A DNA stretch of 33,121 nt from the NCBI RefSeq assembly GCF_003666245.1, contig NZ_MJLZ01000044.1, forward strand, positions 1 through 33,121. Direction: 5' to 3'. Each line of letters begins with the position of its first letter. The stretch's first letter is position 1. Shown in pieces: positions 1-9,381 of this stretch. The stretch is from Brenneria alni. GTDB lineage: Bacteria; Pseudomonadota; Gammaproteobacteria; Enterobacterales; Enterobacteriaceae. The notes under the pieces were generated by a model that was not told the origin of the DNA, searched no databases, and worked only from the letters and a program-made list of their open reading frames with translations. A program made the translations under genes and the position numbers.

Positions 1-163
1 CCCCCCCGCCCGCATCGAGAACGCTTAAGGAGCCATCGGGAAACTGAGCCAGCAGACCGCTGAGATCTTGCCATAATACCGCCTGTCGCAGTTTCCCCTT
101 AGTGGTGCCATAAATGTTCTGGGCAAACTTTTCAGCGATATCGTTAAAATTGCGATCCTGCAT
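1..163 (-). CDS. cmoM: CmoM tRNA methyltransferase, 5' part only
   Basis: This is the N-terminal 54 codons of the SAM-dependent methyltransferase CmoM (formerly SmtA), which finishes the cmo5U wobble modification by methylating carboxymethoxyuridine in tRNA. The start codon is at 163-161 and the gene runs off the left edge. The visible protein opens MQDRNFNDIAEKFAQ, then IYGTTKGKLRQA, and ends in the first SAM-binding loop LDAGGG, all very close to the E. coli protein as I remember it. It is divergent from elyC, as in E. coli. The seven C at positions 1-7 are part of the GGG glycine codons and could be an assembly-sensitive run. Confidence 0.93.
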   Translation of the reverse strand, partial: MQDRNFNDIAEKFAQNIYGTTKGKLRQAVLWQDLSGLLAQFPDGSLSVLDAGGG

Positions 164-243
164 CGGTCAATGGTTCCGCATTATGATCATCATGGACGAG
201 TGAAAAAGCGTTCGGTTATCGCGCTCACCGGTTTTGTTTCAAT

Positions 244-273
244 CTGCCATTTTGGCACAGGCTGGCTTAGAAT
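244..273 (+). promoter_or_regulatory. candidate sigma70 promoter for elyC
   Basis: A possible -10 TAGAAT lies at 268-273, with a weak -35-like CTGCCA at 244-249 and an 18-base spacer. It sits in the 174-base gap between divergent cmoM and elyC. The match is by eye and modest. Confidence 0.3.
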
Positions 274-283
274 AAATCGTCTT

Positions 284-315
284 ACCGCATGATATCTTCC
301 CGGATGCGGTTTTTT
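284..315 (+). terminator. intrinsic terminator-like hairpin in the elyC leader
   Basis: ACCGCAT (284-290) pairs perfectly with ATGCGGT (304-310) and runs into six T (310-315), a classic rho-independent terminator reading rightward. No rightward gene lies upstream inside the gap, so it would act either as a leader attenuator of elyC (start 338) or as the end of a short unannotated RNA. Confidence 0.55.
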
Positions 316-337
316 CACCCAAAAGGAACACTATTTT

Positions 338-1189
338 ATGCTTTTCGCCCTAAAAAAATTTGTTGGCGGCCTGATGCAACCTCTTCCGCTGCTTTTATTA
401 TTGATGGGCCTGGGTTTATTGCTGATAGGGTTTACTCGCTGGCAACGCGGCGGTAAGACGCTGATTGGGATTAGCTGGCTTACCCTGGTGCTGATCAGTA
501 TTCAGCCCGTTGCCGATCGGCTTTTGTTGCCGTTGGAAAAGCACTATCCAACCTGGCGGCAGGGCCAGCCTAAAGCGAATTACATTGTGGTATTGGGCGG
601 CGGGTACACCTATAACCCAGACTGGGCGCCAAGCTCTAACCTCATCAGCAACAGCTTGCCACGCGTCACTGAAGGTATTCGGCTGTATTACGCCAACCCT
701 GGCGCAAAAATGATTTTCACCGGGGCCGCCGCGCAAGGCAACCCGATGAGCAGTGCTAAAACCGCAGCGTTGGTTGCTGAGAGCTTAGGTATCCCGACGG
801 CGGATATAGTGACGTTGGATACGCCCAGGGATACGGAAGAAGAAGCCATCAGTACGGCAAAAATTGTCGGCAAACAGCCGTTTTTGCTGGTGACATCGGC
901 TAATCATTTACCACGCGCTATCCGTTTTTTCCAGGCGCAGGGACTGAACCCTATCCCCGCCCCTGCCAATCAGATGGCCATAACAACGGCACTGAATCCG
1001 TGGGAGAAGGTATTCCCTTCAGCATACTATCTGTCGCATAGCGAACGGGCATGGTATGAAATATTAGGACGGATCTGGCAAAGTCTGAAAGGCATCTCGC
1101 CAGCGCAGGATACGCCGGATAAACAAGGCCGCGTTGATATTCACTCCAGCCAGGGAGACAGTTCGCGTGAAGCCATATCAAACAATTGA
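338..1189 (+). CDS. elyC: ElyC envelope biogenesis factor (DUF218)
   Basis: ElyC (YcbC) is an inner-membrane protein of the DUF218/YdcF-like family needed for normal peptidoglycan assembly and the undecaprenyl-phosphate lipid-carrier pathway. Two hydrophobic N-terminal segments (about residues 13-31 and 40-55) are followed by the DUF218 core: YIVVLGGGYTYNP, WAPSSNLISNSLPR, KMIFTGAA, DTEEEA and LLVTSANHLPRA. The ATG at 338 is preceded by AAGGAA at about ten bases. The protein has 283 residues against about 259 in E. coli; the excess is a polar C-terminal tail after the conserved RIWQSLKG. The last 49 bases overlap the 3' end of the opposing ycbJ, so the tail is encoded antisense to ycbJ. Confidence 0.94.
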   Translation: MLFALKKFVGGLMQPLPLLLLLMGLGLLLIGFTRWQRGGKTLIGISWLTLVLISIQPVADRLLLPLEKHYPTWRQGQPKANYIVVLGGGYTYNPDWAPSSNLISNSLPRVTEGIRLYYANPGAKMIFTGAAAQGNPMSSAKTAALVAESLGIPTADIVTLDTPRDTEEEAISTAKIVGKQPFLLVTSANHLPRAIRFFQAQGLNPIPAPANQMAITTALNPWEKVFPSAYYLSHSERAWYEILGRIWQSLKGISPAQDTPDKQGRVDIHSSQGDSSREAISNN

Positions 1190-2034
1190 CGATCCAATTG
1201 TCCAGTATGGATATAGCGGGAGACGGCCTCCCAGATAATGTACAGCCAGCGGCGGGAAACAAATGACTCGGCAACCGGCGCTTTGCTGAGATAACGATAT
1301 AACAGTTGTTCAGGCATACCCGATTCGCATAAGCGGATCAGGTCGTATTCTCTGGGAGCCCAAAGCATCATGCCCGGATTAATCATCGCCAGTAGCTGAT
1401 CGCTACGCGCATCTTTCAGCATACTACGCAAAGAGAGATTACCGTGCACCAATACACAATTGTCGTTGAAGTCACCAAACAAACCGGGTAAGCACTGACG
1501 GGAGCGGTATAGCAGACTGCGATCCTTTTGTGTTAATAACGGCGCGTTAATATTAAGCAATGTGGACCACAAGACTTCCAACCTCTGACGATACCAGCTA
1601 AACCAGTCATTTTCCTGTGTACTCTCGACAGAACCGACACAACCGTGGCTATCAATACGGTGCCAGGCCAGCACATTCTCGACGATTTGATCCATCAGCA
1701 ACGTCCAGCGCTGCGCCGTACGGGGAGGCGCTTCAACAGAGACACCTCGCAGACGCTCGATCAGTAACAGCTCTTTATAGGGAGACTGCTGAGTAATAAC
1801 CAAACCGTATACCGTCGGTAATCGAACATCACCTTCCCGCGCCAGCATAGAAAGTTTGTAACCTTCCTGCTGCGCCACTCCCTGGCAGACGTAGCCTTTG
1901 GCTAGCAAGGGAATGGCGTTACCTTCTTTATCATACAAAGCATAAAGATGCGCATAGGGTTGTTCACTAACACACTCCAGCCGACTCAGACTTTCCCCAA
2001 GTACCGTGCTTAATTCAGCTTTCAACTGTTCCAT
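1141..2034 (-). CDS. ycbJ: YcbJ, phosphotransferase-like protein
   Basis: A 297-residue protein, the same length as E. coli YcbJ, whose function is not established. The fold resembles aminoglycoside-phosphotransferase/choline-kinase-like enzymes: an N-lobe with PLLAKGYV, LLLIERLRGV, and a C-lobe with VLVHGNLSLRSML in the place of the usual HGDLxxxN catalytic loop. The catalytic Asp of that loop is Asn here, and the expected DxD segment reads MINPGMM, so kinase activity is doubtful. It lies between elyC and kdsB and converges with elyC, overlapping its last 49 bases. Confidence 0.88.
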   Translation of the reverse strand: MEQLKAELSTVLGESLSRLECVSEQPYAHLYALYDKEGNAIPLLAKGYVCQGVAQQEGYKLSMLAREGDVRLPTVYGLVITQQSPYKELLLIERLRGVSVEAPPRTAQRWTLLMDQIVENVLAWHRIDSHGCVGSVESTQENDWFSWYRQRLEVLWSTLLNINAPLLTQKDRSLLYRSRQCLPGLFGDFNDNCVLVHGNLSLRSMLKDARSDQLLAMINPGMMLWAPREYDLIRLCESGMPEQLLYRYLSKAPVAESFVSRRWLYIIWEAVSRYIHTGQLDRQLFDMASRELSPWLE

Positions 2035-2111
2035 AAACGGCTATACCTCTTTAGAGCATAATCGCTCCAACTCTGATCATGCGGATAGCGAGTGACAATT
2101 TCCTCAATATA

Positions 2112-2156
2112 GATCAAATAAAAGAAGAATCAGTGGCGGCCCGGGGAATCACCGCC
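2112..2156 (-). terminator. candidate terminator after kdsB
   Basis: Read leftward, GGCGG (2156-2152) pairs with CCGCC (2139-2135) and is followed after a few bases by a T-rich stretch with TTCTTTTATTT. The stem is short and the T run starts late, so this is a weak call. Nothing else stands out in the 2035-2171 gap. Confidence 0.35.
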
Positions 2157-2171
2157 TCTGAATAGGTTCGA

Positions 2172-2924
2172 TCAGTCACCTGCCATCAATACCCGTACGC
2201 GGGCTAAATCTTCCGGCGTATCAACCCCTACGCTGGGAACCGCTTTTGCCACGGCAACGTGGATTTTTTCGCCGTACCATAAGACCCGAAGCTGCTCCAG
2301 CAACTCAATTTGTTCTAACTGACTGGGCGGCCAACTGATATAGCGGCGCACAAAACCCGCCCGGTATGCGTAGATGCCAATGTGCCGCAAAAAGTGCGTG
2401 CCGATGGTGTCTTTCGAATGAGCAAAGCGCTCACGATCCCACGGGATCGTTGCACGAGAAAAATACAGCGCATAGCCCTCCGCATCCGTTACGACTTTAA
2501 CCGCATTGGGGTTGAAGGCTTCTTCACTGGTTTCAATCGGCACCGCCAGTGTTGCCATTCCCGCTTGGCAGGTTGCCAGATTCTCAGCGACCTGACGGAT
2601 GATCACCGGCGGGATCAAGGGTTCGTCACCCTGCACATTTACGATGATTTCATCATCGGAAAACCCATAGCGCTCTATAACCTCAGCCAAACGCTCAGTA
2701 CCGGAATTATGATCCGGGCTGGTCAGGCAAACCTCGCCACCAGACTGCCTGACCACCGTCTGAACATCTGGATGGTCGGTGGCGACAATAACACGCTGCG
2801 CCCCCGACTCCAGCGCACGCTCCATAACATGCACAACCATTGGCTTACCATTGATATCTGCCAGCGGTTTGCCAGGCAGACGGCTTGAAGCAAAGCGCGC
2901 CGGAATAATGACATTGAAATTCAT
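2172..2924 (-). CDS. kdsB: 3-deoxy-manno-octulosonate cytidylyltransferase
   Basis: CMP-Kdo synthetase couples CTP and Kdo to give CMP-Kdo and pyrophosphate, the activated sugar that WaaA adds to lipid A precursors. It is cytoplasmic. The N-terminal nucleotide-binding signature [17 protein letters not shown] is intact, followed by [27 protein letters not shown] and the sugar-binding region [10 protein letters not shown]. Length is 250 residues against about 248 in E. coli. The start overlaps the ycaR stop by four bases (ATGA), so the two genes are probably translationally coupled. Confidence 0.97.
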   Translation of the reverse strand: MNFNVIIPARFASSRLPGKPLADINGKPMVVHVMERALESGAQRVIVATDHPDVQTVVRQSGGEVCLTSPDHNSGTERLAEVIERYGFSDDEIIVNVQGDEPLIPPVIIRQVAENLATCQAGMATLAVPIETSEEAFNPNAVKVVTDAEGYALYFSRATIPWDRERFAHSKDTIGTHFLRHIGIYAYRAGFVRRYISWPPSQLEQIELLEQLRVLWYGEKIHVAVAKAVPSVGVDTPEDLARVRVLMAGD

Positions 2925-3103
2925 TGTGTGATCTCGTCAGCCCCTAGCTTACGCGCCTCGTGCTCCAGCAGAACAGGAATGCCGTCACGCACGGGATAAG
3001 CCAGACCATCAACCTTGCATATCAGTTCCTGCTTTTCTTTATTAAAGTACAACCGTCCGTTACATAGCGGACAGGCCACAATTTCAAGCAAACGGTGATC
3101 CAT
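2921..3103 (-). CDS. ycaR: YcaR, Trm112-like small protein (UPF0434)
   Basis: A 60-residue protein of the UPF0434/Trm112-like family. It opens [18 protein letters not shown] with a CxxC pair (Cys11, Cys14) and a third cysteine in [21 protein letters not shown]. Family members are small zinc-ribbon-like proteins; the bacterial role is not well defined. It ends in a four-base overlap with kdsB, the conserved enterobacterial arrangement. The start is preceded by TGGAGGAAGC, a good ribosome binding site. Confidence 0.93.
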   Translation of the reverse strand: MDHRLLEIVACPLCNGRLYFNKEKQELICKVDGLAYPVRDGIPVLLEHEARKLGADEITQ

Positions 3104-3174
3104 GCTTCCTCCATTAAGAACTATCTATGCTCATCGTCTTTCAAATCACAGGGGGGGTGGTTTCCTGCATCTCG

Positions 3175-3197
3175 AAAAAAACGCCGGGAGCGTTTTT
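3175..3197 (-). terminator. terminator after lpxK
   Basis: AAAAACGC and GCGTTTTT form an 8-base-pair stem with a 5-base loop, followed on the minus strand by a T run. It lies about 80 bases past the lpxK stop and separates comEC-msbA-lpxK from ycaR-kdsB. The A/T-flanked stem could work in both directions. A run of seven G lies just beyond it at 3151-3157. Confidence 0.7.
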
Positions 3198-3276
3198 CAA
3201 CAACGCACAGTGTTGGCCCGGTGGCAGACAGGATAGCCCACCATAAATCTATTAGGTTAAAATAAAACAAACATCA

Positions 3277-4290
3277 TCAATTAGTAAGCTGGCGTCTGCC
3301 TTGCTGCGACAGCTTAAGCATAACGTCCAATCGACTGAGCAGGTGTGTGGCAGATGGCTCAGACAACACGGCGTCTACAGGCAGATACCACCAGTTCTGG
3401 CAGGCAAATGCTCTGCATTTAACCGCATCCTTTTCCGTCATCAGCAATGGCTGTATTTTATCCAGAGTTAGCTGTTTTAGTCGGTCAACCTGATAGCTTT
3501 GGTGATCGGCAAATGCCACTTCACGTGAAATACTCACACCAGCATCACGCAGCGTAGTAAAAAAACGCTGAGGATGACCAATGCCCGCCATCGCCACCAC
3601 GTTTTGTAACTGATTAACCGGGCATTTTTCCCCAGAGGCCAGATTAATCGCCATCCCTGCCGTCAAATGCATTGCGATCTCCCCGGATTGAGCGGTTCCG
3701 CCATTTACAATAACCGCATCCACCGAGCGCAACCGGCTTTCACGTTCACGCATTGGACCTGCCGGCAACCACCAGCCATTGCCAAAACGCCGAATGCCAT
3801 CAACAACCACCAGTTCTACATCACGGGCTAGCGCATAATGTTGTAATCCATCATCGGTTATCACCACATCCAGCGGATACCACGCCAGCAGCGCCTCCAC
3901 AGCCAGACGACGCTTAGGCGCAACCGCCACGGGCACGCCGGTGCGTTGATAAATCAGCACAGGCTCATCGCCAGCCTGGGCCGTGGTTACTTCATCGTCA
4001 ACCAGCAGTGGATAACGTTTCGCTCTGCCGCCGTAACCGCGGGAAACAACGCCGACCCGATACCCTTTCCGCCGTAAATGCTCTACCAGCCAGATAACGA
4101 TCGGAGTCTTGCCATTGCCCCCCGCCGTCAGATTTCCCACCACAATCACCGGCACTGGCGAACGCCAGCTTTTACGCCATCCCCAGCGATAACTTTGGCG
4201 TATCAAAAAAGTAATAAGCCCATATAACACCGACAAGGGTATCAATAGCCAATAAAGCGGCGAGCGGCCTGACCAGATGCGCTCAATCAT
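3277..4290 (-). CDS. lpxK: tetraacyldisaccharide 4'-kinase
   Basis: LpxK phosphorylates the 4' position of the tetraacyldisaccharide-1-phosphate to give lipid IVA, at the cytoplasmic face of the inner membrane. A hydrophobic anchor lies at about residues 11-30. The P-loop [13 protein letters not shown] is at residues 51-63 with Lys61 as the Walker lysine, followed by [13 protein letters not shown] and the DDGLQHY motif. Length 337 residues is slightly above the E. coli protein. The start overlaps the msbA stop by four bases (ATGA), so kinase and lipid A flippase are co-translated. The E. coli neighbour ycaQ is missing from the lpxK-ycaR gap. Confidence 0.97.
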   Translation of the reverse strand: MIERIWSGRSPLYWLLIPLSVLYGLITFLIRQSYRWGWRKSWRSPVPVIVVGNLTAGGNGKTPIVIWLVEHLRRKGYRVGVVSRGYGGRAKRYPLLVDDEVTTAQAGDEPVLIYQRTGVPVAVAPKRRLAVEALLAWYPLDVVITDDGLQHYALARDVELVVVDGIRRFGNGWWLPAGPMRERESRLRSVDAVIVNGGTAQSGEIAMHLTAGMAINLASGEKCPVNQLQNVVAMAGIGHPQRFFTTLRDAGVSISREVAFADHQSYQVDRLKQLTLDKIQPLLMTEKDAVKCRAFACQNWWYLPVDAVLSEPSATHLLSRLDVMLKLSQQGRRQLTN

Positions 4291-6035
4291 TCGCCGAACT
4301 GCATTTTATGCAATTGAGCGTAAGGGCCATTATTTGCCAGCAGCGCGGTATGTTCACCGCGTTCAATAATGCGCCCATCTTCAACAACCAGAATCTCATC
4401 GGCTTTCTCAATGGTAGACAGCCGGTGTGCAATAACCAGTGCGGTACGATCTTTCTGTAACTCATCCAGCGCGGCCTGAATCGCACGCTCAGACTCCGTA
4501 TCCAATGCCGAGGTCGCCTCATCCAACACCAGAATAGGACAGTTACGCAGCAATGCGCGGGCGATGGCGATTCGCTGACGCTGCCCACCAGAAAGCAGGA
4601 CGCCATTCTCTCCGATCATGGTGTCCAGTCCGTTTTCCATCTTGCTGATGAAATCCATTGCATGTGCCATTTTAGCCGCCCGCTCTATCTCTTCCCGGCT
4701 ATAGCGATCATCACAGGCATAGGCGATATTATTGGCGATCGTGTCATTAAACAGGTGTACATTCTGTGACACCAACGCAACCTGGCTACGCAGCGACGCC
4801 AGCGTGTACTCACGAAGGTCATGACCATCCAACAGAATTTCGCCGGACTGTATATCATAGAAACGGGTTATCAGATTGGCGATGGTTGACTTACCCGATC
4901 CCGAACGGCCAACCAGTGCAACGGTTTTACCTGGCGGAATATGCAGACTGATATTTTTCAGCGCCAGGTTCTCTCTTCCCTCATAGGCAAAATCAACATT
5001 GCGGAATACAAGATCGCCCTTTGCCCGACCAAGTTCCAGCTTGCCAGTATCCTTTTCCTGTTCCATATCCAGAATGGCAAACAGCGTCTGACAAGCGGCC
5101 ATACCGCGCTGGAACTGCGCGTTGACGTTAGTCAGCGACTTTAATGGGCGCATCAGTGCAATCATGGATGAGAAAACAACGGTAATAGTCCCGGCGGTCA
5201 GCGTATCCATCACGCTTGGGAAACTGGCGGCATACAAAACAAAGGCCAGCGCCAGTGAAGCAATCAATTGAATGATAGGATCAGAAATGGATGAGGCAGA
5301 CACCAGCTTCATACCCTGCTGGCGCATCCGGTTACTGACTTTATCGAAACGCTGCGCTTCGACATTCTGGCCGCCGAAAATCAGCACCTCTTTATGGCCT
5401 TTCAACATCTGCTCTGCGCTGGTTGTCACCAGCCCCATTGTATCCTGCATATTTTTGCTGATATTACGGAAACGTTTGGATACAAGCCGAATAGCCACAG
5501 ACACAATTGGTGCGATCACAATCAGGATAAGAGATAGCTGCCAGCTATAATAAAACATCAGTATGAAGAGACCAATTATGGATGCCCCTTCCCTGACAAC
5601 GGTAATTAATGCGTTTGAGGATGACGCGGCAACCTGTTCCGAATCATAAGTAATGCGGGATAACAGTGTGCCCGTCGATTGCTGATCAAAAAAGGCGACA
5701 GGCATCCCCATAATATGGGCGAACAGCCGACGACGCATGTTCATGACCACCTTCCCGGACACCCAGGCAACGCAATAGCTTGAAACAAAACCCGATGTGC
5801 CGCGCATTAACATCAGCCCAATGACCATTAACGGCATCCAGACCAAAACAGAGCGATCGGCTTTACCAAATCCTTCATCAAGCAAAGGTTTAAGCAAGGA
5901 TAACATTAACGTATCGCCAGCCGCGTTAATAACCAGCGCGGTCGCGGCGACAATCAGCCCCGCTCGATAAGGAGAGATCATCGGCCATAGGCGACGAAAA
6001 GTCTGCCAGGTGGAGAGATCTTTATCATTCAACAT
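4287..6035 (-). CDS. msbA: lipid A export ABC transporter MsbA
   Basis: MsbA is the homodimeric inner-membrane ABC exporter that flips core-lipid A from the cytoplasmic to the periplasmic leaflet. The first ~330 residues carry six membrane helices; the nucleotide-binding domain follows with Walker [11 protein letters not shown]-loop VSQNVHLF, signature [15 protein letters not shown], Walker [13 protein letters not shown] and H-loop [10 protein letters not shown] chose the ATG at 6035 because it gives 582 residues and the conserved start [18 protein letters not shown]; the longer frame from 6080 adds 15 residues and overlaps the comEC stop. It sits between comEC and lpxK in one transcription unit. 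Confidence 0.97.
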   Translation of the reverse strand: MLNDKDLSTWQTFRRLWPMISPYRAGLIVAATALVINAAGDTLMLSLLKPLLDEGFGKADRSVLVWMPLMVIGLMLMRGTSGFVSSYCVAWVSGKVVMNMRRRLFAHIMGMPVAFFDQQSTGTLLSRITYDSEQVAASSSNALITVVREGASIIGLFILMFYYSWQLSLILIVIAPIVSVAIRLVSKRFRNISKNMQDTMGLVTTSAEQMLKGHKEVLIFGGQNVEAQRFDKVSNRMRQQGMKLVSASSISDPIIQLIASLALAFVLYAASFPSVMDTLTAGTITVVFSSMIALMRPLKSLTNVNAQFQRGMAACQTLFAILDMEQEKDTGKLELGRAKGDLVFRNVDFAYEGRENLALKNISLHIPPGKTVALVGRSGSGKSTIANLITRFYDIQSGEILLDGHDLREYTLASLRSQVALVSQNVHLFNDTIANNIAYACDDRYSREEIERAAKMAHAMDFISKMENGLDTMIGENGVLLSGGQRQRIAIARALLRNCPILVLDEATSALDTESERAIQAALDELQKDRTALVIAHRLSTIEKADEILVVEDGRIIERGEHTALLANNGPYAQLHKMQFGE

Positions 6036-6072
6036 GCAATAAACCTGAGCCAGGAAGAAATAGCCGCCTATT

Positions 6073-8352
6073 TTACTCATTATACCGCCCTACGCCAAAC
6101 CACCGATGATACCAACGAGGCGATATTTGTTCTCTAAAACGAAGTATTTGCCATGAATCGTTGAAAAAACGCACACTCAACTGCCCTGATGTCGCCGTAT
6201 CAAACCATTCATAACCATGCTGACGATAGCGTTCCACAATTTTTACCGCAGGCAGTCGCCAAGGATTGTAGCGCGCAACGGAAGCCACTACGTACTGCGC
6301 ATTGACAGCACGGATAAAAGGCGGAAAAGACGAACTGTCACTTCCATGATGAGGAATTTGTAACAAATCCGCCGCCAACGCATTTCTCTGCCATTTAATC
6401 AGTTTCTGCTCGGCTTCAGATTCAATATCGCCAGTTAATAACACGCGGTATTTGCCATCATCAACGCGAACAACACATGAATCATTATTTTCCGCCCGGT
6501 TTACCTGGCGTACTGGCCACAAAACGGTAAAGGTCAATCCCTGCCACCGCCAGCTTGCTCCCTGCTGGCAGGGCTGATGATCCGTCTGTCTAAACGGGCT
6601 GAAAATTTGTGCATCGGGATAGGCCGATCTCAAAACGGCTAATCCGCCAACATGATCCATATGGCTATGGCTCAAAATAATTTTTTCCACCACCAGTCCG
6701 CGCCAGCGCAGATAGGGTAGTATTTCTCTTGTCGCCATATCGCCGCCGTTCCAACGGTTTCCGGTATCGTACAATATGGCTTTCCCATTCTGCTCAATAA
6801 CCACGGCAAGTCCGTGACCAACATCCAGCATGTCGACACGCCAGTTTGGTTCATCGTGTTTTATCCGTGATACGGCCAGGAGCATGATTATCGCCACAAC
6901 ACTGGTGGGATAATATCGCCACCATTCAAAGCGCCAGACAACCACGAGCAACCATCCGGCTATACTGCCGATAAGCAGGGAGGCTTCAAGATTAAGCCAC
7001 CCTGTTTGCATGGATATCAACGGAAAAAACACCGCTCTTAGCGACACATCTGCCAGCCACCATAGCCAATAATTCAGTTCTGTGATGTACATCACAGGTA
7101 ATGCCAGTAGCACTAAAGGTGTGGTAATAAATGACACCATTGGCACGGCCCATAGATTTGCCGGTAAAGACGTCAGGCTGAATCCATGAAACATACTGAG
7201 TTGCAGTGGCATCAACAGCAGCGTAACACCCGTTTGGAGGTGCAGCCAGCGTAGCCAGAACCAACAAGAACCGGTTTGACAACGTTGCGGTAAGGGCGCC
7301 CATTGAAACCAGAAAATCAGTGAAGCCACGGCAAGGCAGGAAAGCCAGAAACTGTCAGACAGTACGCTGAGGGGGTCGCAGGCCAAAATAAGCGCGACAC
7401 ACCATAGCCACACCTGCCAGGGCGAACAAATGACGCCCCTCATTCTCAGCAGTATCCACACCGTGAGCGCCACTGCGGATCTTACGGCAGGTGGATTCCC
7501 ACCCGCCAGCCACACATATCCCCATGCAATCAGGCCACTGGCGAATAAGGGGAAGCGATAACCAATCCCATAAACGGGCAAAAAATATTGTATAGCCCGT
7601 GCAATACCCCAGCCAAACACCGCAGCGAGAGCGATATGCAGCCCGGAAATGGCCATCAGATGTATGGTGCCGGTTTTCTGAAGCGTCATTTTTGTTTCAG
7701 GACTCACGGTTTTCATTTCACCAAAAGTCAGCGCTAGTAAAATAGATCGCCACGGCAGTGCCCCTATCTGTTGTTCTGCATGGGAAATAATACGCTGGCG
7801 TGGATTGCAGGAGGGGTCGATTGCCTGCGCTGACGTTACTCTTCCTGATAATGGCTGGCGCTTCGATACCGCCCAGCGCTGACTGTCGAACCCTCCTTGA
7901 TTCAGGCGGCTATGTACGGGGCGAAAATTTGCGACAATCAACCAGCGTTGGCCGCCGCACCAGTGTTGCATATCCTGTGACAGTGTCACCTGTGCATAAA
8001 GAGGAGGAAAGATCCAGCGCTGATTTATTTTTTCCAGCCGGATGACGACCTGAGATTCATCAAGTTCGGTAAATCGTATGCTGTTAATCGTTACCACAGC
8101 GCTGACCGCACGCTGTGTCGCCTGATCGATTTGTTTGAGTAGTGTCTGTGCCGTTAACCCCGCCCAACAAAAACTGAAAAGCATAGCCGCCATTATCCGT
8201 AACCAATAATGACCGCCTTTCAATCCCATCACTACTGACAAGAGCATCCCGCCATATAACACCGTGGCAGAAGGAATTAGCGGCAGGATTAACAATGGCA
8301 AAATGCCAAGGATCACGGCAATAGCAAGGTTACTTACGGATATTCTGCTCAT
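6073..8352 (-). CDS. comEC: ComEC/Rec2 family DNA uptake channel protein
   Basis: The enterobacterial YcaI/ComEC protein. Relatives form the inner-membrane channel for single-stranded DNA in natural transformation; in enterobacteria transformation is usually not seen and the role is uncertain. Hydrophobic helices at the N-terminus precede a ComEC 'Competence' membrane domain ([22 protein letters not shown]) and a C-terminal metallo-beta-lactamase-like domain with [11 protein letters not shown], the metal motif [18 protein letters not shown] and [10 protein letters not shown]. The ATG at 8352 ([13 protein letters not shown]) gives 759 residues and matches the family start; a frame extended to 8391 adds 13 residues without similarity. 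In E. coli ihfB lies directly upstream; here yeeX does. Confidence 0.92.
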   Translation of the reverse strand: MSRISVSNLAIAVILGILPLLILPLIPSATVLYGGMLLSVVMGLKGGHYWLRIMAAMLFSFCWAGLTAQTLLKQIDQATQRAVSAVVTINSIRFTELDESQVVIRLEKINQRWIFPPLYAQVTLSQDMQHWCGGQRWLIVANFRPVHSRLNQGGFDSQRWAVSKRQPLSGRVTSAQAIDPSCNPRQRIISHAEQQIGALPWRSILLALTFGEMKTVSPETKMTLQKTGTIHLMAISGLHIALAAVFGWGIARAIQYFLPVYGIGYRFPLFASGLIAWGYVWLAGGNPPAVRSAVALTVWILLRMRGVICSPWQVWLWCVALILACDPLSVLSDSFWLSCLAVASLIFWFQWAPLPQRCQTGSCWFWLRWLHLQTGVTLLLMPLQLSMFHGFSLTSLPANLWAVPMVSFITTPLVLLALPVMYITELNYWLWWLADVSLRAVFFPLISMQTGWLNLEASLLIGSIAGWLLVVVWRFEWWRYYPTSVVAIIMLLAVSRIKHDEPNWRVDMLDVGHGLAVVIEQNGKAILYDTGNRWNGGDMATREILPYLRWRGLVVEKIILSHSHMDHVGGLAVLRSAYPDAQIFSPFRQTDHQPCQQGASWRWQGLTFTVLWPVRQVNRAENNDSCVVRVDDGKYRVLLTGDIESEAEQKLIKWQRNALAADLLQIPHHGSDSSSFPPFIRAVNAQYVVASVARYNPWRLPAVKIVERYRQHGYEWFDTATSGQLSVRFFNDSWQILRFREQISPRWYHRWFGVGRYNE

Positions 8353-8669
8353 CACCCTGCTGCCCTTAGAAAAAGCCGTCTGCCGTTTCAATGTTGTTAG
8401 GAAGGTGAATCTTGTTACGTCATCGGCCTTTAATACAGGTCAACATTCAATCAGTGGAATAGGTTGCGCAATAAATGTTATCTATTTCAGTAAATTAGGT
8501 AGTGGATATGCGAAGGGCGTCCAGCTTTCGTAGATAAAATGGGTAAAAAACACGCATACGGCACAAGCATGAGACAGCAAAATTCCGGAAGAGGTTTTGA
8601 CGTCGCATCAGCGACAGTCTATAAAGGTCGCGGCCTGTGATGGCGCGCAACAAAAAAGGAGGAAATATC

Positions 8670-8741
8670 ATGGCAGGGATAAAACAATCAGGGATCGCGG
8701 TGCGATCCCTGATTACTACAGCGGTTATGTTCAACCGCTAA
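8670..8741 (+). CDS. possible 23-residue small ORF with a strong Shine-Dalgarno
   Basis: The ATG at 8670 is preceded by AAAAAAGGAGGAAATATC, an almost ideal ribosome binding site, and runs 23 codons to TAA at 8739-8741, three bases from the yeeX stop on the other strand. The peptide starts MAGIKQSGIAVRSL and ends TAVMFNR; it has a net positive charge and a moderately hydrophobic middle. I do not recognise it. The frame contains both hairpins at 8686-8714 and 8720-8739, so the DNA may be constrained by the yeeX terminator rather than by coding. The 278 bases between comEC (8352/8391) and this ORF show no supported gene. Confidence 0.35.
   Translation: MAGIKQSGIAVRSLITTAVMFNR
8678..8714 (-). 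terminator. terminator after yeeX
   Basis: AATCAGGGATCGC (8686-8698) and GCGATCCCTGATT (8702-8714) form a perfect 13-base-pair stem with a three-base loop. Read leftward it is followed by GTTTTATC, a short T run. It lies 30 bases past the yeeX stop codon and probably ends the yeeX transcript before comEC. Confidence 0.75.
8720..8739. repeat. second stem-loop beside the yeeX stop
   Basis: AGCGGTT (8720-8726) and AACCGCT (8733-8739) are perfect inverted repeats around a six-base loop, directly next to the 13-base-pair hairpin. It may assist yeeX termination or protect the 3' end of the transcript, or be part of the small ORF read on the other strand. Confidence 0.5.
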
Positions 8742-8743
8742 GG

Positions 8744-9061
8744 TTATTTCACTTCACCCATTATTTTCAATTTTTTAGACAATTCGCGACGCTCTTTCGA
8801 CAGATCGGCATTTTTGATGATGTAATCATCAACACGATCTTCATAATCACTGCGCATACTGGCGATGATCCCCTGAATATCTTCGATGGTCATACCCGGC
8901 TTAATATATTCGCTCAGGTTATCAAGCAGTAAAACACGCTTTTGGTTATCTCGAATTTTCTTTTCGTTATCAACGATTTCACGTTGTAGTTTATTTTTAC
9001 GACGAAACATACGCACAAACTCCAGAACATCCTGGAAACAAGGCTTAGTGTCCTTATCCAT
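8744..9061 (-). CDS. yeeX: YeeX family protein (DUF496)
   Basis: A 105-residue DUF496 protein, largely charged and helical, likely coiled coil. The core [41 protein letters not shown] and [23 protein letters not shown] is nearly identical to E. coli YeeX, whose function is not established. I chose the ATG at 9061 ([10 protein letters not shown]), preceded by TAAGGGTAGAAAA, because it matches the family N-terminus; the longer frame begins nine codons upstream at 9088. In E. coli yeeX lies in the sbcB neighbourhood, as here. Confidence 0.92.
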   Translation of the reverse strand: MDKDTKPCFQDVLEFVRMFRRKNKLQREIVDNEKKIRDNQKRVLLLDNLSEYIKPGMTIEDIQGIIASMRSDYEDRVDDYIIKNADLSKERRELSKKLKIMGEVK

Positions 9062-9101
9062 TTTTCTACCCTTACTTAAGTCATACACAGATTCTCTATA
9101 C

Positions 9102-9120
9102 GCTAACCATACAGGTTAGC
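9102..9120. repeat. inverted repeat upstream of yeeX
   Basis: GCTAACC (9102-9108) and GGTTAGC (9114-9120) form a perfect 7-base-pair repeat with a five-base loop, 40 bases upstream of the yeeX start. Read leftward there is no T run, so it is more likely an operator or leader hairpin than a terminator; a TATAGAG -10-like string lies just inside it. Confidence 0.4.
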
Positions 9121-9160
9121 AGCTATCTGCGACAAGATGGTTTTCTCGGTAATCCGTCAA

Positions 9161-9381
9161 TTACCGATAATACACGGCGATACGTTGATTATGCACCTGC
9201 TCGATAGCCACCGCTGTGTCAAAGATATCTTCCAACACGGCCGAAACCATTATTTCTTGCGGTTTGCCACTGTAGACAATCTGCCCCTGCCACATAGCGA
9301 TAATATGATCAGGGTAGCCGTAACGTTTTTCAGCACCGCCACATTATTATAGGTTTTAGTTACATCGCCGATCTCAATCAC
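9161..9381 (-). pseudogene. iron-siderophore ABC ATPase remnant (internal deletion)
   Basis: Only the two ends of an iron-siderophore ABC ATP-binding protein remain. A GTG at 9381-9379, overlapping the permease stop as GTGA, begins VIEIGDVTKTYNNVAVLKNV. Near 9310 the frame breaks and the extreme C-terminus follows in another frame: DHIIAMWQGQIVYSGKPQEI and so on, ending HNQRIAVYYR at a stop at 9163-9161. The Walker A, signature and Walker B regions are all absent. The remnant spans about 73 codons against roughly 250 in the family, so some 530 bases were lost. It cannot power transport. Confidence 0.85.

Noticed and set aside
3151-3157. Seven-G run as a phase-variable promoter tract
   Set aside because: It lies between ycaR and the lpxK terminator, about 50 bases upstream of ycaR, with no promoter elements at fitting positions.
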